This document shows, in pieces, positions 55,766 through 64,000 of a stretch of DNA of 64,000 nt. The DNA is from Nioella nitratireducens (GTDB taxonomy: Bacteria; Pseudomonadota; Alphaproteobacteria; Rhodobacterales; Rhodobacteraceae). The DNA lies in the NCBI RefSeq assembly GCF_001879715.1, contig NZ_MNBW01000017.1, positions 1 to 64,000 of the forward strand, in the 5' to 3' direction. Position numbers and translations under genes: made by a program. Positions within the stretch are counted from its first letter, which is position 1, and every line of letters begins with the position of its first letter. The notes under the pieces are model-generated. The model searched no databases, had not been told where the DNA came from, and saw only the letters and a list, made by a program, of their open reading frames with translations.

Positions 55766-56230
55766 CTAGTCGCAAGGCCATGCCGCGATATCAGGGGCGA
55801 TCACTGGGTGGCGCATTTGCGAGCCGACATCAATGCCGATCTGCTCGGCCATGCCGCCGTTGATTTCCAACACATACTGGATGTCGTTGCCGCCGGGGAT
55901 CGGTGTTTCATCAAGCGGCACCGCGTTATCGTGCACCCGCCGCACCACCCCGGTCTCGTCCATGAACACCATGTCGAGCGGGATCAACGTATTGCGCATC
56001 CAGAAGGCGACCCGCTGCGGTGTCTCGTAAACGAACAGCATTCCCGCGGCGGGCGACATCTGTTCCCGGTTCATCAGGCCCGTGGCCCGTTCCTGCGGAT
56101 CATCCGCGATCTCGACGCGAAACCGGGCCGTGCCCCAATCGCCGCGCAATTCAAGGCGCGAGTCCGAGCAGGCCGCATTGGCGGCCCCCGCGAACACAGT
56201 TGCCACCAAAGCCAGATGCAAGACGCGCAT
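55766..56230 (-). CDS. DUF192 family secreted protein
   Basis: The 154-aa product has a signal peptide (MRVLHLALVATVFAGAANA, then ACSDS) and the DUF192 core: RATGLMNREQMSPAAGMLFV, FWMRNTLIPLDMVFMD and VLEINGGMAEQIGI. Its ATG is one base after the cold-shock gene stop, and AGGAGGAC inside that gene is its ribosome binding site, so the two are coupled. Function of the family is unknown; it is periplasmic. Confidence 0.85.
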   Translation of the reverse strand: MRVLHLALVATVFAGAANAACSDSRLELRGDWGTARFRVEIADDPQERATGLMNREQMSPAAGMLFVYETPQRVAFWMRNTLIPLDMVFMDETGVVRRVHDNAVPLDETPIPGGNDIQYVLEINGGMAEQIGIDVGSQMRHPVIAPDIAAWPCD

Positions 56231-56231
56231 C

Positions 56232-56753
56232 CTAGTCCTCCTGAACATAATCCCACGCACGCACTTCGGCGGCCATCTGGCCGCGCGGCCCTTCCACGAC
56301 CCGCAGGCACACTGCCTCGCCGGGTTGCAGATCGGCAAGCCCGAACCGGCGCAGCACCTCCATGTGCACGAACACATCCTCAGAATGCCCGAACACATTG
56401 GCAAAGCCAAAACCTTTTGCCTTGTCGAACCATTTGACGCGGGCCGCCAGATACGGCGTGCCTTCGGGAATCTCGATGTCCATTCCGTCGGGCTGCTCGT
56501 CATCCTCGATCTCGGGCGGTTCGATCGACAGAACCTCTTGCGCCTGAACGCCCCGCTCGGTCTGCTGAATCGTCACCTGAATACGTGACCTGTCCGCGAC
56601 CGATCCCTGCCCGAAATTGCGCAGCACATTGGCATGCAGCAGAATGTCTGGCCCGCCCGCATCCGCAATAATGAAGCCAAACCCTTTGACATTGTCAAAC
56701 CACTTCACGGTGCCTGTCACCACCGTGTCCCCTAGTCGGGCATCTTCTGTCAT
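56232..56753 (-). CDS. Two-domain cold-shock protein
   Basis: The 173-aa protein carries two cold-shock domains. The first (about 10-75) has GTVKWFDNVKGFGFI and DILLHANVLRNFG; the second (about 105-170) has ARVKWFDKAKGFGFA and DVFVHMEVLRRFG. An acidic linker joins them. Such tandem proteins bind RNA and are typical of Alphaproteobacteria. The start at 56753 follows GGGGACA. An 85-base leader and a TATAAT box lie upstream. Confidence 0.9.
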   Translation of the reverse strand: MTEDARLGDTVVTGTVKWFDNVKGFGFIIADAGGPDILLHANVLRNFGQGSVADRSRIQVTIQQTERGVQAQEVLSIEPPEIEDDEQPDGMDIEIPEGTPYLAARVKWFDKAKGFGFANVFGHSEDVFVHMEVLRRFGLADLQPGEAVCLRVVEGPRGQMAAEVRAWDYVQED

Positions 56754-56844
56754 ATTGTCCCCAAATTTCTGCCTTCGGCAGATCTTGTATTCGCCCCTGC
56801 GCAAACTTGACCGTTAGTTTTCGGCTGCGCAAGAACATTTAGTT

Positions 56845-56875
56845 ATTATAAAACAAGGACTAGACAGGTATGTCT
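56845..56875 (-). promoter_or_regulatory. Candidate promoter of the cold-shock gene with overlapping dyad
   Basis: The reverse strand has a perfect TATAAT (56845-56850). AGACA-4-TGTCT (56862-56875) is a dyad over the spacer and -35 region, where no good TTGACA is found. The first transcribed base would be near 56838, giving an AT-rich leader of about 85 bases, as is common for cold-shock genes. Confidence 0.5.
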
Positions 56876-56954
56876 GGTTTTTTGGAAGAGCCGGATTAAG
56901 GAAAGTTAAGCCTAGAATAGGCCATTTGGACAGGTCACTCGCACCGCTCGGGTA

Positions 56955-57560
56955 TCACGGATTCAGGCGGATCACGTCCCACGCCCCGGCAGGGTCCGAC
57001 CGCGACCAGCGGAACCGATCGTGCAGCCGGAAGGCGCCATCGGCCCAGAACTCGATCTCCAGCGGTGTGATCCGATATCCGCCCCAGAATGGCGGGCGCG
57101 GCGGCGTCGTCCCCTTCTGCGCGGTGATCTTGGCGACCTCTGCCATCAGCGCGCTGCGCGACGACAGCGGGCGCGATTGGTCCGAGGCCCAGGCCCCAAG
57201 ACGGCTTTTGAGCGAGCGTGAGGCGTAGTATTCGTCGGCCTTCTGCCCCTCTTCGCGGCTGACAATGCCCCGCACCCGGATCTGGCGCCTCAGGCTTTTC
57301 CAGTGCATCACGAAAGCGGCCTTGCCGGCCTGTTCGATCTCGGTCGCCTTGGCCGATCCATAGTTGGTGTAGAACACGAAGGCCCCGGCCTCGATCTCTT
57401 TCAACAGCACCATGCGGCTGTTGGGCAGCCCGTCGGCATCCACCGTGGCCAGCGCGATGGCGTTGGGATCGTTCACTTCGCTCTGTTCCGCCTCGGCCAG
57501 CCAGGCCCGGGCCAGGGCAAACGGGTCGTCGCCCGCGAAAATGCCACTTCTGTCGCTCAT
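56955..57560 (-). CDS. pdxH: Pyridoxamine 5'-phosphate oxidase
   Basis: The 201-aa FMN enzyme makes pyridoxal phosphate. It has [20 protein letters not shown] and a C-terminal [25 protein letters not shown], followed by IRLNP, the usual end. The start at 57560 follows GGAGGAC. No operon partner is close; fabI is divergent to the right. Confidence 0.93.
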   Translation of the reverse strand: MSDRSGIFAGDDPFALARAWLAEAEQSEVNDPNAIALATVDADGLPNSRMVLLKEIEAGAFVFYTNYGSAKATEIEQAGKAAFVMHWKSLRRQIRVRGIVSREEGQKADEYYASRSLKSRLGAWASDQSRPLSSRSALMAEVAKITAQKGTTPPRPPFWGGYRITPLEIEFWADGAFRLHDRFRWSRSDPAGAWDVIRLNP

Positions 57561-57705
57561 AGCGTCCTCCAGTCGGTGTTGCGGCACGCTAGCCTCAGCC
57601 CCCGGCCCCGTCCAGCGCCCGCGCGCGCCTGCGCGCTTGATGCAGGCGCATCAATGGCCTAAAGGGTCAGCATTCTGGACAAACGCGCCGTTGAGGGGAG
57701 ATAAG

Positions 57706-58518
57706 ATGGGTTTGATGGCAGGCAAGCGCGGGCTGATCATGGGGCTCGCCAACGATAAATCCATCGCCTGGGGCATTGCCAAGGCGCTTGCCGATCAAGG
57801 CGCGGATCTGGCGTTTTCCTATCAGGGCGAGCAGCTTTTGAAACGGGTCAAGCCGCTGGCCGAGCAGATCGGCTGCGATACAATGATCCCTTGCGACGTG
57901 ACCGACGGCGCCTCGATGGATGCGCTGTTCGACGCACTCAAGGAAAAATGGGGCACGCTGGATTTCGTCGTCCACGCCATCGGCTTTTCCGACAAGTCGG
58001 AATTGCGCGGGCGCTATGTCGATACCTCGTCCGACAATTTTCGCATGACCATGGATATCTCGGTCTATTCGTTTACCGCCGTCTGCCAACGCGCCGCCGC
58101 GATGATGCCTGCGGGCGGTTCGCTGTTGACGCTGACCTATTACGGCGCGGAACAGGTCATGCCACACTACAACGTCATGGGCGTGGCCAAGGCGGCCCTG
58201 GAAGCATCCGTGAAATACATCGCCGAGGATCTGGGCAAGGACGGCATCCGCTGCAACGCGATTTCCGCCGGTCCGATCAAGACGTTGGCCGCCAGCGGCA
58301 TCGGCGATTTCCGCTATATCATGAAGTGGAACGAGTTGAATTCACCGCTCCGCCGCAACGTGACGCAGGAAGAGGTCGGCAAGGCCGCGCTTTATCTGCT
58401 GTCCGATCTGGGCAGCGGCACCACGGGTGAAAACCTGCATGTCGATGCGGGCTATCACGTCGTGGGCATGAAGGCGATAGACGCGCCGGACATGACGCTG
58501 GACAAGAAGGAGGGCTAA
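57706..58518 (+). CDS. fabI: Enoyl-ACP reductase (NADH), FabI type
   Basis: The 270-aa short-chain dehydrogenase does the last step of fatty acid elongation and is the target of triclosan and isoniazid-type inhibitors. GLIMGLANDKSIAWGIA (9-25) binds NADH, and Tyr145, Tyr155 and Lys162 (YNVMGVAK) form the active site at positions close to those of E. coli FabI. The start at 57706 follows GAGGGGAG. Confidence 0.93.
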   Translation: MGLMAGKRGLIMGLANDKSIAWGIAKALADQGADLAFSYQGEQLLKRVKPLAEQIGCDTMIPCDVTDGASMDALFDALKEKWGTLDFVVHAIGFSDKSELRGRYVDTSSDNFRMTMDISVYSFTAVCQRAAAMMPAGGSLLTLTYYGAEQVMPHYNVMGVAKAALEASVKYIAEDLGKDGIRCNAISAGPIKTLAASGIGDFRYIMKWNELNSPLRRNVTQEEVGKAALYLLSDLGSGTTGENLHVDAGYHVVGMKAIDAPDMTLDKKEG

Positions 58519-58521
58519 GGA

Positions 58522-59028
58522 ATGAGCACGCAGCTTCCCCATGAAAAGGGCTTCCACATCTCCTGGGACCAGATCCACCGCGATTCCCGCGCGCTGGCAT
58601 GGCGGCTGGACAAACACGGCCCTGGCGAGGGCGGCGCATGGCGCGCAGTAGTGGCGATCACGCGGGGCGGCATGGCGCCCGCGATGATCATCGCGCGGGA
58701 ACTGGACATTCGCACAGTGGATACGATTTCGATCAAATCCTACAACCACCAGACCCAGTCAGAGCCTGTGGTCCTGAGCAAACCGGACGAGGCGCTGATG
58801 CGCGACGGCGAAGGCGTTCTGGTCATCGACGATCTGGTCGATAGCGGCAAGACGCTGGAAGTGGTCCGCGCGATGTACCCCAAGGCGCATTTCGCCACCG
58901 TGTATGCCAAGCCCAAGGGCGAACCGATGGTGGATACCTTCATCACTGGCGTCAGCCAGGATACCTGGATTTTCTTCCCGTGGGACATGGCGCTGCAATA
59001 CGTCGAACCCTATCGCGGCACGGATTGA
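58522..59028 (+). CDS. gpt: Xanthine-guanine phosphoribosyltransferase
   Basis: The 168-aa purine salvage enzyme has the PRPP-binding loop [13 protein letters not shown] (about 98-110) and WIFFPWDM near the end, typical of Gpt. It starts 3 bases after the fabI stop with TAAGGA upstream and is probably co-transcribed. A cluster of hairpins follows the stop. Confidence 0.93.
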   Translation: MSTQLPHEKGFHISWDQIHRDSRALAWRLDKHGPGEGGAWRAVVAITRGGMAPAMIIARELDIRTVDTISIKSYNHQTQSEPVVLSKPDEALMRDGEGVLVIDDLVDSGKTLEVVRAMYPKAHFATVYAKPKGEPMVDTFITGVSQDTWIFFPWDMALQYVEPYRGTD

Positions 59029-59125
59029 AGCATTTTCCAGGAAATGCTTTCCAAGAGGCCTGACGGAAAAATCTTGCAGAAGATTTTTCCGGGTAGATGG
59101 AAGACCTTTCTGGAAAGATTTTCTA
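59028..59125. repeat. Cluster of three hairpins between convergent gpt and aroB
   Basis: AAGCATTT/AAATGCTT (59028-59049) comes first. CGGAAAAATCTT-GCAG-AAGATTTTTCCG follows (59064-59091; 12-bp perfect arms). An imperfect copy of the same idea ends the cluster (GAAGACCTTTC-TG-GAAAGATTTTC, near 59100-59123). The middle one has T-runs on both strands and would act as a bidirectional terminator. The related stems suggest a REP-like repeat family. Confidence 0.65.
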
Positions 59126-60241
59126 GCGCCGAGCGCAGAGTGACTCAGCCAACAGGGCCTTTACCGCATCGCCCGGCACGTCCGCCGTCACAAACGCGGC
59201 GCCGATCCCGCGCGCCAGAATAAACCGCAACTGCCCGTCCACCACCTTCTTGTCCTGCCCCATCAGGTCGAGCAGCCCATCGGCATCCGGCAGGTCACCG
59301 GGAATGTCGGCTAAGTCCTTCTTCATCCCCATCGCAGCCAGATGTTCGCGCACGCGGCTCGGCTCCTCCTGGCTGACCAGCCCCAGCCGGTAGGACAGCT
59401 CAAACGCCAGCGCGCAGCCGATGGCCACGCCCTCGCCATGCAGCAGCCGGTCGGAATAGCCCGTCGCCGCCTCCAGCGCGTGGCAGAACGTATGCCCGAG
59501 GTTGAGAAGCGCGCGGTCGCCCTGCTCGGTCTCGTCCCGCTCGACGATATCGGCCTTCATCTGCACCGAGCGGCGCACGGCCTCCAACCGCAGGGCATCG
59601 TCGCCCGCGGCCATTGCAGGCCCGTTCACCTCTAGCCATTCGAAGAACGCGGCATCGCCGAGCAGCCCGTATTTCTGCACCTCGCCGTAGCCCGCCAGAA
59701 AATCGCGGGGCGTGAGCGTGCCGAGAACGGAAATGTCGGCCAGCACCAGCGAGGGCTGATGAAACGCGCCGATCAGGTTCTTGCCCAGCCCCGAATTGAT
59801 CCCGGTCTTGCCGCCCACCGAACTGTCGACCTGCGCCAACAGGCTGGTGGGGATCTGAACGAAGCGCACGCCCCGGCGCAGCACGGCAGCGGCAAAACCG
59901 GCGAGGTCGCCGATCACGCCGCCGCCGAAGGCCACGACGATATCTTTCCGCTCCACTTTCTGTTCCAGCAGCCACTCCACCGCGCGGGTAAAATGGGGCC
60001 AGCTCTTGGTGGATTCGCCCGGCGGCAGCACCAACGCGTCCATCGACACGCCCCCGGCCGCCAACCCGGCCCTCAGTGCCTCCAGATGCAGACCAGCCAC
60101 CCGTTCTTCGGTCAGCACGAAAACGCGCGGGCGGTTCAGGAGCGGCGTGATTTCGGCACCGGCCCGCGCGATCAAGCCGGGGGCAATGCGCACATCATAG
60201 GCACGGTCCTCGAGGGGCACGTGAACGGTGGCTTGGGTCAT
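59123..60241 (-). CDS. aroB: 3-dehydroquinate synthase
   Basis: The 372-aa NAD- and metal-dependent enzyme does the second step of the shikimate pathway. AFGGGVIGDLAGFAAA (NAD), PTSLLAQVDSSVGGKTGIN and NLGHTFCHALEA (metal-binding histidine) are all present. The ATG overlaps the aroK stop (ATGA). Confidence 0.95.
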   Translation of the reverse strand: MTQATVHVPLEDRAYDVRIAPGLIARAGAEITPLLNRPRVFVLTEERVAGLHLEALRAGLAAGGVSMDALVLPPGESTKSWPHFTRAVEWLLEQKVERKDIVVAFGGGVIGDLAGFAAAVLRRGVRFVQIPTSLLAQVDSSVGGKTGINSGLGKNLIGAFHQPSLVLADISVLGTLTPRDFLAGYGEVQKYGLLGDAAFFEWLEVNGPAMAAGDDALRLEAVRRSVQMKADIVERDETEQGDRALLNLGHTFCHALEAATGYSDRLLHGEGVAIGCALAFELSYRLGLVSQEEPSRVREHLAAMGMKKDLADIPGDLPDADGLLDLMGQDKKVVDGQLRFILARGIGAAFVTADVPGDAVKALLAESLCARR

Positions 60242-60804
60242 GCGAGGGTCTCCACTACGTTGGCCTTGGCCAAGTCCTGCAACACGGCATTGGTCGTCTG
60301 GTCGATGGACCATTCCGGGCGGGTCTGGACAGTAAACTCGGCCTGTTCATAGGCCGGTGTGCGGGCGATCAACAGGTTTTCCAGCGTCGCCCGCGGATTG
60401 GGGGTGCGCAGCAGCGGGCGCGTGTCCTTGTGCTTCACCCGGTTCCAGAGCGTCGCCAGATCGGCCCTGAGCCAGACCACGGCGGCCCTTTCTGCAATGA
60501 AGGCGCGATTGTGGGGCGACAGCCACGCCCCGCCGCCGGTCGACAGAATGCAGGGTGGGCCGTCCAGCAGCCGCGCGATCACCTGACTTTCCTTTTCCCG
60601 AAAGAACGGCTCACCATAGCGGTCGAAAATCTCGGAGATGGACAGCTTGGAGGCAACCTCGATCTCGGCGTCCGAATCTTCGAACGGCACGCCAAGGCGC
60701 GCTGACAAGGCCCGTCCAATCGCGGTTTTTCCGGCCCCCATCATGCCCACCAAAACAATGGTCCGGGTCAGCCGAAGCGTCGATGCTGGCGTGGTTTCGC
60801 CCAT
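60238..60804 (-). CDS. aroK: Shikimate kinase
   Basis: The 188-aa kinase has a P-loop GMMGAGKT (20-27), DSDAEIE for shikimate and magnesium, and STGGGAWLS. It phosphorylates shikimate. Start MGETTPAS at 60804 was preferred to the longer frame (60891), which adds unrelated sequence. aroK-aroB form one operon; the divergent small-protein operon begins 104 bases to the right. Confidence 0.94.
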   Translation of the reverse strand: MGETTPASTLRLTRTIVLVGMMGAGKTAIGRALSARLGVPFEDSDAEIEVASKLSISEIFDRYGEPFFREKESQVIARLLDGPPCILSTGGGAWLSPHNRAFIAERAAVVWLRADLATLWNRVKHKDTRPLLRTPNPRATLENLLIARTPAYEQAEFTVQTRPEWSIDQTTNAVLQDLAKANVVETLA

Positions 60805-60908
60805 ATCCAAAAAAAACGTCTCCCCAGTGGCGAAATCCCCGTCCAGTTGGCTTATAATGATTTGAAAGCGGCGGCAAACGCCGAAAACCAATGGCAGGTT
60901 GAGGACAT

Positions 60909-61046
60909 ATGCTGGGGCGCATCTTCCGACTCTTTATATTCTTGGCGCTTTTGGCCCTGATCGGGCTGGTGGGCTATTCCTATTCCGGGCTCTTGCAGCC
61001 GCAAACGCGTGAAATCACGCGACCGGTGGAGCTCGATGTGGACTAA
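60909..61046 (+). CDS. 45-aa single-pass membrane protein upstream of the 501-aa gene
   Basis: An ATG at 60909 after TTGAGGAC opens MLGRIFRLFIFLALLALIGL and then VGYSYSGLLQPQTREITRPV. This is one N-terminal membrane helix and a short outer tail. Its end overlaps the next start by 11 bases, so the two are translationally linked. It is conserved-looking and probably an inner-membrane partner of the next protein. The family is not recognised. Confidence 0.6.
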   Translation: MLGRIFRLFIFLALLALIGLVGYSYSGLLQPQTREITRPVELDVD

Positions 61047-62541
61047 GGCGGCCTTCGTGGCCGGGCTTCTGGCCTTTCCGGTTGGCGCGCAAGAGGCCGA
61101 TGTCGTTGCCCCGCCGCCGCCGTGGCTGTCCGAATCCCTGCTTAGCCCGCATGGCAATATCGCAACGTCGGCCACGCCCGAAGAGATTCGGGTCATGCCC
61201 ATCGGCGCGGTCAGCCTGGATGCGGTCGGGCTGCTGACGCCCATGCAGACGGGGCTGCCTGCCGATCTCTGGGCGGGGTCGAGCAGCGAAACCCTGGCCA
61301 ACCTCTTTCGCGCCCAGCCCACCATCGGGCTGCCCGCGATCCAGAACTTTACCCAGATGCTCGCCCTGTCGGAACTGAACCCGCCGCCCGACAGCACGCA
61401 AGAGGCGGAATTGTTCCTTGCCCGGCTCGACATGCTACTGTCGCGGGGGGCCATCGACCCGGCCCGCGCGATGATGGAACGCGCCGGGCCGACCGCGCCC
61501 CGCGTGTTCCGGCGCTGGTTCGATGTTACGTTGCTGACCGACCAGCCAGACCGCGCCTGCGCGGCGATGCGGGCCAACCCCGATATCGCCCCCTCGTTTC
61601 CCGCGCGGATCTTTTGCCTTGCCCGGTCCGGCGACTGGTCGGCCGCCGCCCTGTCGCTGGACACCGGCGAAGCGCTCGGCTTCATCGACACGGCCGAAGC
61701 GGACCTGATCGCGCGGTTCCTCGACCCCGGTATTGCCGAAGGCTCGGACCCGTTGCCGCTGGACGTGACCCCGTCGCCCCTGCACTACGTCATGCGCGTG
61801 GCGATCGGAGAGCGGCCCGGCGCCAGCCAGTTGCCGTTGGCCTTCGCCCATATCGACCTTGCCGATGTGGCCGGATGGCGGGCGCAACTGGACGCCGCGG
61901 AACGGCTGACGCGGGCGGGCGCACTTACCCCGGCGCAATGGCAGTTGATCTACACCAGCCGCGTGCCCTCGGCCTCTGGCGGGGTCTGGGACCGGGTCGA
62001 TGCGGTGCAACGTCTGGACGTGGCTATTCTGGCCCAAGACCCCGAGGCGGTGGCCGACACCCTGCCCGATGCCTGGGCCGCGATGCAGGAGGCCGAGCTG
62101 GAGGTGCCCTTCGCCGAGGTCTATGGCGACCGCCTGATGCGCCAGCCGCTGACCGGCGATCTCGCCCTGTTGGCGCGGCGCGTGGCACTGTTGTCGTCAC
62201 GCTATGAAACCGTGGCGCAAATGGCGGTGCCGCAGTCGCCCGGCGAACGTTTTCTCTTTGCCATTGCGCGCGGGCAAACAGCCACGCCCGCCCCCGCCGG
62301 TGCCTTGCCCCGTTTGATTGCCGACGTGTTTTCCGGCACGTCAGTCCCCGACCGCTATGCCCGCATGATCGGCGAGGATCGGATCGGCGAGGCCCTGTTA
62401 CGCGCCGCGCTTGTCCTCAGCCGGGACCAACCCGATCTGGATGATCTGCGCGACGCGCTGTCGCTGTTCCGCGCGATGGGGTTGGAAAACACCGCCCGTG
62501 AAGCAGCGTTGCAATTACTTGTTCTGGAGCGGCGGGGATGA
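61036..62541 (+). CDS. Secreted helical-repeat-like protein, unknown function
   Basis: The 501-aa product has a signal peptide (MWTKAAFVAGLLAFPVGAQ), then a proline-rich stretch (PPPPW). The rest is Ala- and Leu-rich with many helices, the look of a TPR- or soluble-repeat protein. GTGGAG lies before the ATG. It is followed by xerD with a 4-nt overlap. It is likely periplasmic. The aroK / this gene / xerD neighbourhood is, as I recall, stable in Rhodobacteraceae. Confidence 0.7.
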   Translation: MWTKAAFVAGLLAFPVGAQEADVVAPPPPWLSESLLSPHGNIATSATPEEIRVMPIGAVSLDAVGLLTPMQTGLPADLWAGSSSETLANLFRAQPTIGLPAIQNFTQMLALSELNPPPDSTQEAELFLARLDMLLSRGAIDPARAMMERAGPTAPRVFRRWFDVTLLTDQPDRACAAMRANPDIAPSFPARIFCLARSGDWSAAALSLDTGEALGFIDTAEADLIARFLDPGIAEGSDPLPLDVTPSPLHYVMRVAIGERPGASQLPLAFAHIDLADVAGWRAQLDAAERLTRAGALTPAQWQLIYTSRVPSASGGVWDRVDAVQRLDVAILAQDPEAVADTLPDAWAAMQEAELEVPFAEVYGDRLMRQPLTGDLALLARRVALLSSRYETVAQMAVPQSPGERFLFAIARGQTATPAPAGALPRLIADVFSGTSVPDRYARMIGEDRIGEALLRAALVLSRDQPDLDDLRDALSLFRAMGLENTAREAALQLLVLERRG

Positions 62542-63464
62542 GCGGCGACTGGATTTCTCCGTTCCTTGATGCGCAAGCGGCCGAACTCAATGCCGCGCGC
62601 AACACGCTCTTGGCCTATGGCCGGGACTTGCAGGATTGCGCGGGCTGGCTTGCCGCGCGCGGGCGGGCGTTCGACGATGCCACGCGCGAGGATCTGGAGG
62701 CGTACCTGATCCATCTGGACGCGCAGGGCATGGCACGGGCGACGCGGGCGCGGCGGTTGTCCGCTTTGAAGCAGCTTTACCGCTTCGCCTATGAGGAAGG
62801 GTTGCGCGCGGACAACCCGGCGATCCAGATCAAGGGGCCGGGGCGGGACAAGAAACTGCCGCAAACGCTGAGCATGGACGAGGTCGAACGACTGCTCGCC
62901 GCAGCTGAAAAACAGGGCCGGGGCGCGGGCGACCGCCTTAGAAATTCCTGTTTGATCCAAATGCTTTATGCAACGGGAATGCGGGTGACGGAATTGGTTA
63001 GCCTGCCGGTTTCTGCGGCGCGGGGGAACCCGGAATTGCTGTTGATCATGGGCAAGGGCAGCAAGGAGCGGATGGTGCCGCTGTCGCCCCCGGCCCGCGC
63101 GGCTTTGATCGCATGGCTGGCGCATCGGGATGTCGAGCAAGAGGTCGCGCGGGTCGAACATGGCACGCCGCCCTCGCGCTTCCTTTTTCCATCGCGGGGC
63201 AAGTCGGGGCATCTGACGCGGGTCAGGTTCTTTACGCTTATCAAGGAGATAGCCGTTGCCGCAGGGATTTCCCCCGAGACCGTGACACCGCATACATTGC
63301 GCCATGCCTTCGCCACGCACCTGTTGCAGAACGGGGCCGATTTGCGGGCGATCCAGACGCTTCTGGGCCATGCCGATATCGCCACGACCGAGATTTACAC
63401 GCATGTTCTGGACGAGCGGCTGAAGGCGCTGGTGCTGGACAATCACCCGCTGGCAAAGCCCTGA
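62538..63464 (+). CDS. xerD: Tyrosine recombinase XerD/XerC type
   Basis: The 308-aa recombinase has an N-terminal SAM-like domain (5-95) and all catalytic residues: R149 (GMRVTEL), a lysine near 173-176 (GKGSKER), H252 and R255 (HTLRH), H278 (LLGH) and the nucleophile Y287 (EIYTH). It resolves chromosome dimers at dif with FtsK. Being in a housekeeping operon next to the aro genes, it is XerD of the host rather than an island integrase. Confidence 0.88.
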   Translation: MSGDWISPFLDAQAAELNAARNTLLAYGRDLQDCAGWLAARGRAFDDATREDLEAYLIHLDAQGMARATRARRLSALKQLYRFAYEEGLRADNPAIQIKGPGRDKKLPQTLSMDEVERLLAAAEKQGRGAGDRLRNSCLIQMLYATGMRVTELVSLPVSAARGNPELLLIMGKGSKERMVPLSPPARAALIAWLAHRDVEQEVARVEHGTPPSRFLFPSRGKSGHLTRVRFFTLIKEIAVAAGISPETVTPHTLRHAFATHLLQNGADLRAIQTLLGHADIATTEIYTHVLDERLKALVLDNHPLAKP

Positions 63465-63491
63465 CGCGGCCCGATTTTTGCCCCATGCCAG

Positions 63492-63535
63492 CCGTACACC
63501 CCCGGTACACCCCCTGTGCACCCCCCGTGCATACG
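63492..63535 (+). repeat. Four tandem 11-bp repeats upstream of the GMC oxidoreductase gene
   Basis: CCGTACACCCC, CGGTACACCCC, CTGTGCACCCC and CCGTGCATACG stand head to tail without a gap. The consensus is CnGTrCACCCC, with the last copy degenerate. The period is close to one helical turn, so all copies face the same side of the DNA. The array ends 22 bases before the gene start and 27 bases after xerD begins its spacer. Confidence 0.65.
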
Positions 63536-63557
63536 AAAGTGCGGTATGAAGGCAGGC

Positions 63558-64000
63558 ATGGAGCGGCTCGACGAGATAAAAACAGGCCACTGGGACGCCA
63601 TCGTGATCGGCACTGGGATCGGTGGCGGCGTCGCGGGGCGTGCCTTGGCCGAGGCCGGCTGGCGGGTTCTTTTCCTTGAGAAAGGCCGCGCCGGATACCG
63701 GGCCGAGGAAACCGGGCTGAACCTCGACATGGGCGACCCGACGGCGCGGGCGATCCGGGGCTATTGGCCCGATCCGATCCGCGTCACGCTGAACGGGCGG
63801 GAGCAGAGCTTTTTCGCGCCGCTCGGGGCCGGGGTCGGCGGATCGTCGGTGTTCTACGCCGCCACGCTGGAACGGCCCGAACGCCATGACCTCGACGCCC
63901 TGCCCGACCGCCCACACCCCACCGGGGGCTGGCCCGTGAGCTTTGACGACATGCGCCCGTGGTTCGACGCGGCGCAACGCCTGTTTCATGCTCACGGAGA
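63558..64000 (+). CDS. GMC-type FAD oxidoreductase, N-terminal part (runs off the window)
   Basis: About 147 residues are visible. VIGTGIGGGVAGRALAEAG is the FAD dinucleotide-binding loop, then FLEKGRAGY, and GAGVGGSSVFYAATLERP is the second FAD contact of glucose-methanol-choline-type or related cholesterol-oxidase-like enzymes. An ATG four codons upstream (63546) is also possible; AAGG at the right distance favours 63558. The substrate cannot be inferred from this part. Confidence 0.75.
   Translation, partial: MERLDEIKTGHWDAIVIGTGIGGGVAGRALAEAGWRVLFLEKGRAGYRAEETGLNLDMGDPTARAIRGYWPDPIRVTLNGREQSFFAPLGAGVGGSSVFYAATLERPERHDLDALPDRPHPTGGWPVSFDDMRPWFDAAQRLFHAHG

Noticed and set aside
62538-63464. 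XerD-like gene as an island integrase marking a second mobile element
   Set aside because: It sits in a housekeeping neighbourhood with a 4-nt overlap to its upstream gene, no tRNA or repeat boundary is nearby, and its length and motifs fit host XerD.

Overview
The window reads as a chromosome segment of a marine-type Rhodobacteraceae (roseobacter group, Alphaproteobacteria). The evidence is GC-rich coding sequence, tightly packed operons joined by 4-nt ATGA/GTGA overlaps, a cobalamin-dependent class II ribonucleotide reductase (NrdJ), a trgAB-cysK locus of the type described in Rhodobacter sphaeroides, a suf cluster in the usual alphaproteobacterial style, and a pyrH-to-lpxB envelope cluster. 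The species cannot be named from sequence reading alone.

Positions 1-8648 are the right-hand part of an integrated island whose left end lies outside the window. It begins with the end of an IS3-family element (1-128) that has cut the 3' end of a PD-(D/E)XK nuclease gene. That gene is overlapped by a DUF1156-like zinc-ribbon DNA methylase, so the pair looks like a broken restriction-modification or anti-phage module. A 737-bp non-coding stretch full of inverted repeats separates it from a divergent mobilisation-like operon: a TraG/VirD4 coupling protein, two small membrane or accessory proteins and a 51-aa Q/N/G-rich protein. A 115-aa protein overlapped by a large serine recombinase follows. 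The recombinase frame abuts a tRNA-Arg(CCG) gene and has no stop until about 920 nt beyond it, inside host DNA.

Positions 8649-28767 are core genome. They hold a membrane-bound spermidine-synthase-like protein, a DsyB-like methyltransferase next to the suf cluster (sufS, two YIP1-like proteins, sufD, sufC, a membrane protein, an FkbM methyltransferase, sufB, an IscS-like desulfurase), alanyl-tRNA editing, a DUF3772/MscS channel, cysK-trgB-trgA, cfa and a photolyase. Positions 28820-40937 are the envelope and translation cluster, transcribed right to left: pyrH, frr, uppS, cdsA, dxr, rseP, a 44-aa membrane protein, bamA, skp, fabZ, lpxA, lpxI, lpxB; lpxD is not in it.

Positions 41075-50286 are plus-strand: miaA, an AraC-type regulator, then a peptide-type ABC transporter (Tat-type binding protein, two permeases, a fused double ATPase) and DoxX. 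A pair of 22-nt-spaced direct repeats between the regulator gene and the operon suggests how it is controlled. nrdJ (50396-54073) has a 508-bp upstream region carrying two NrdR-box-like dyads. Then come a family 2 glycosyltransferase, tRNA-Pro(TGG), a DUF192 protein coupled to a two-domain cold-shock protein, pdxH, fabI, gpt, aroB-aroK, a divergent small-protein/501-aa/xerD operon, and the start of a GMC-type oxidoreductase at the right edge.
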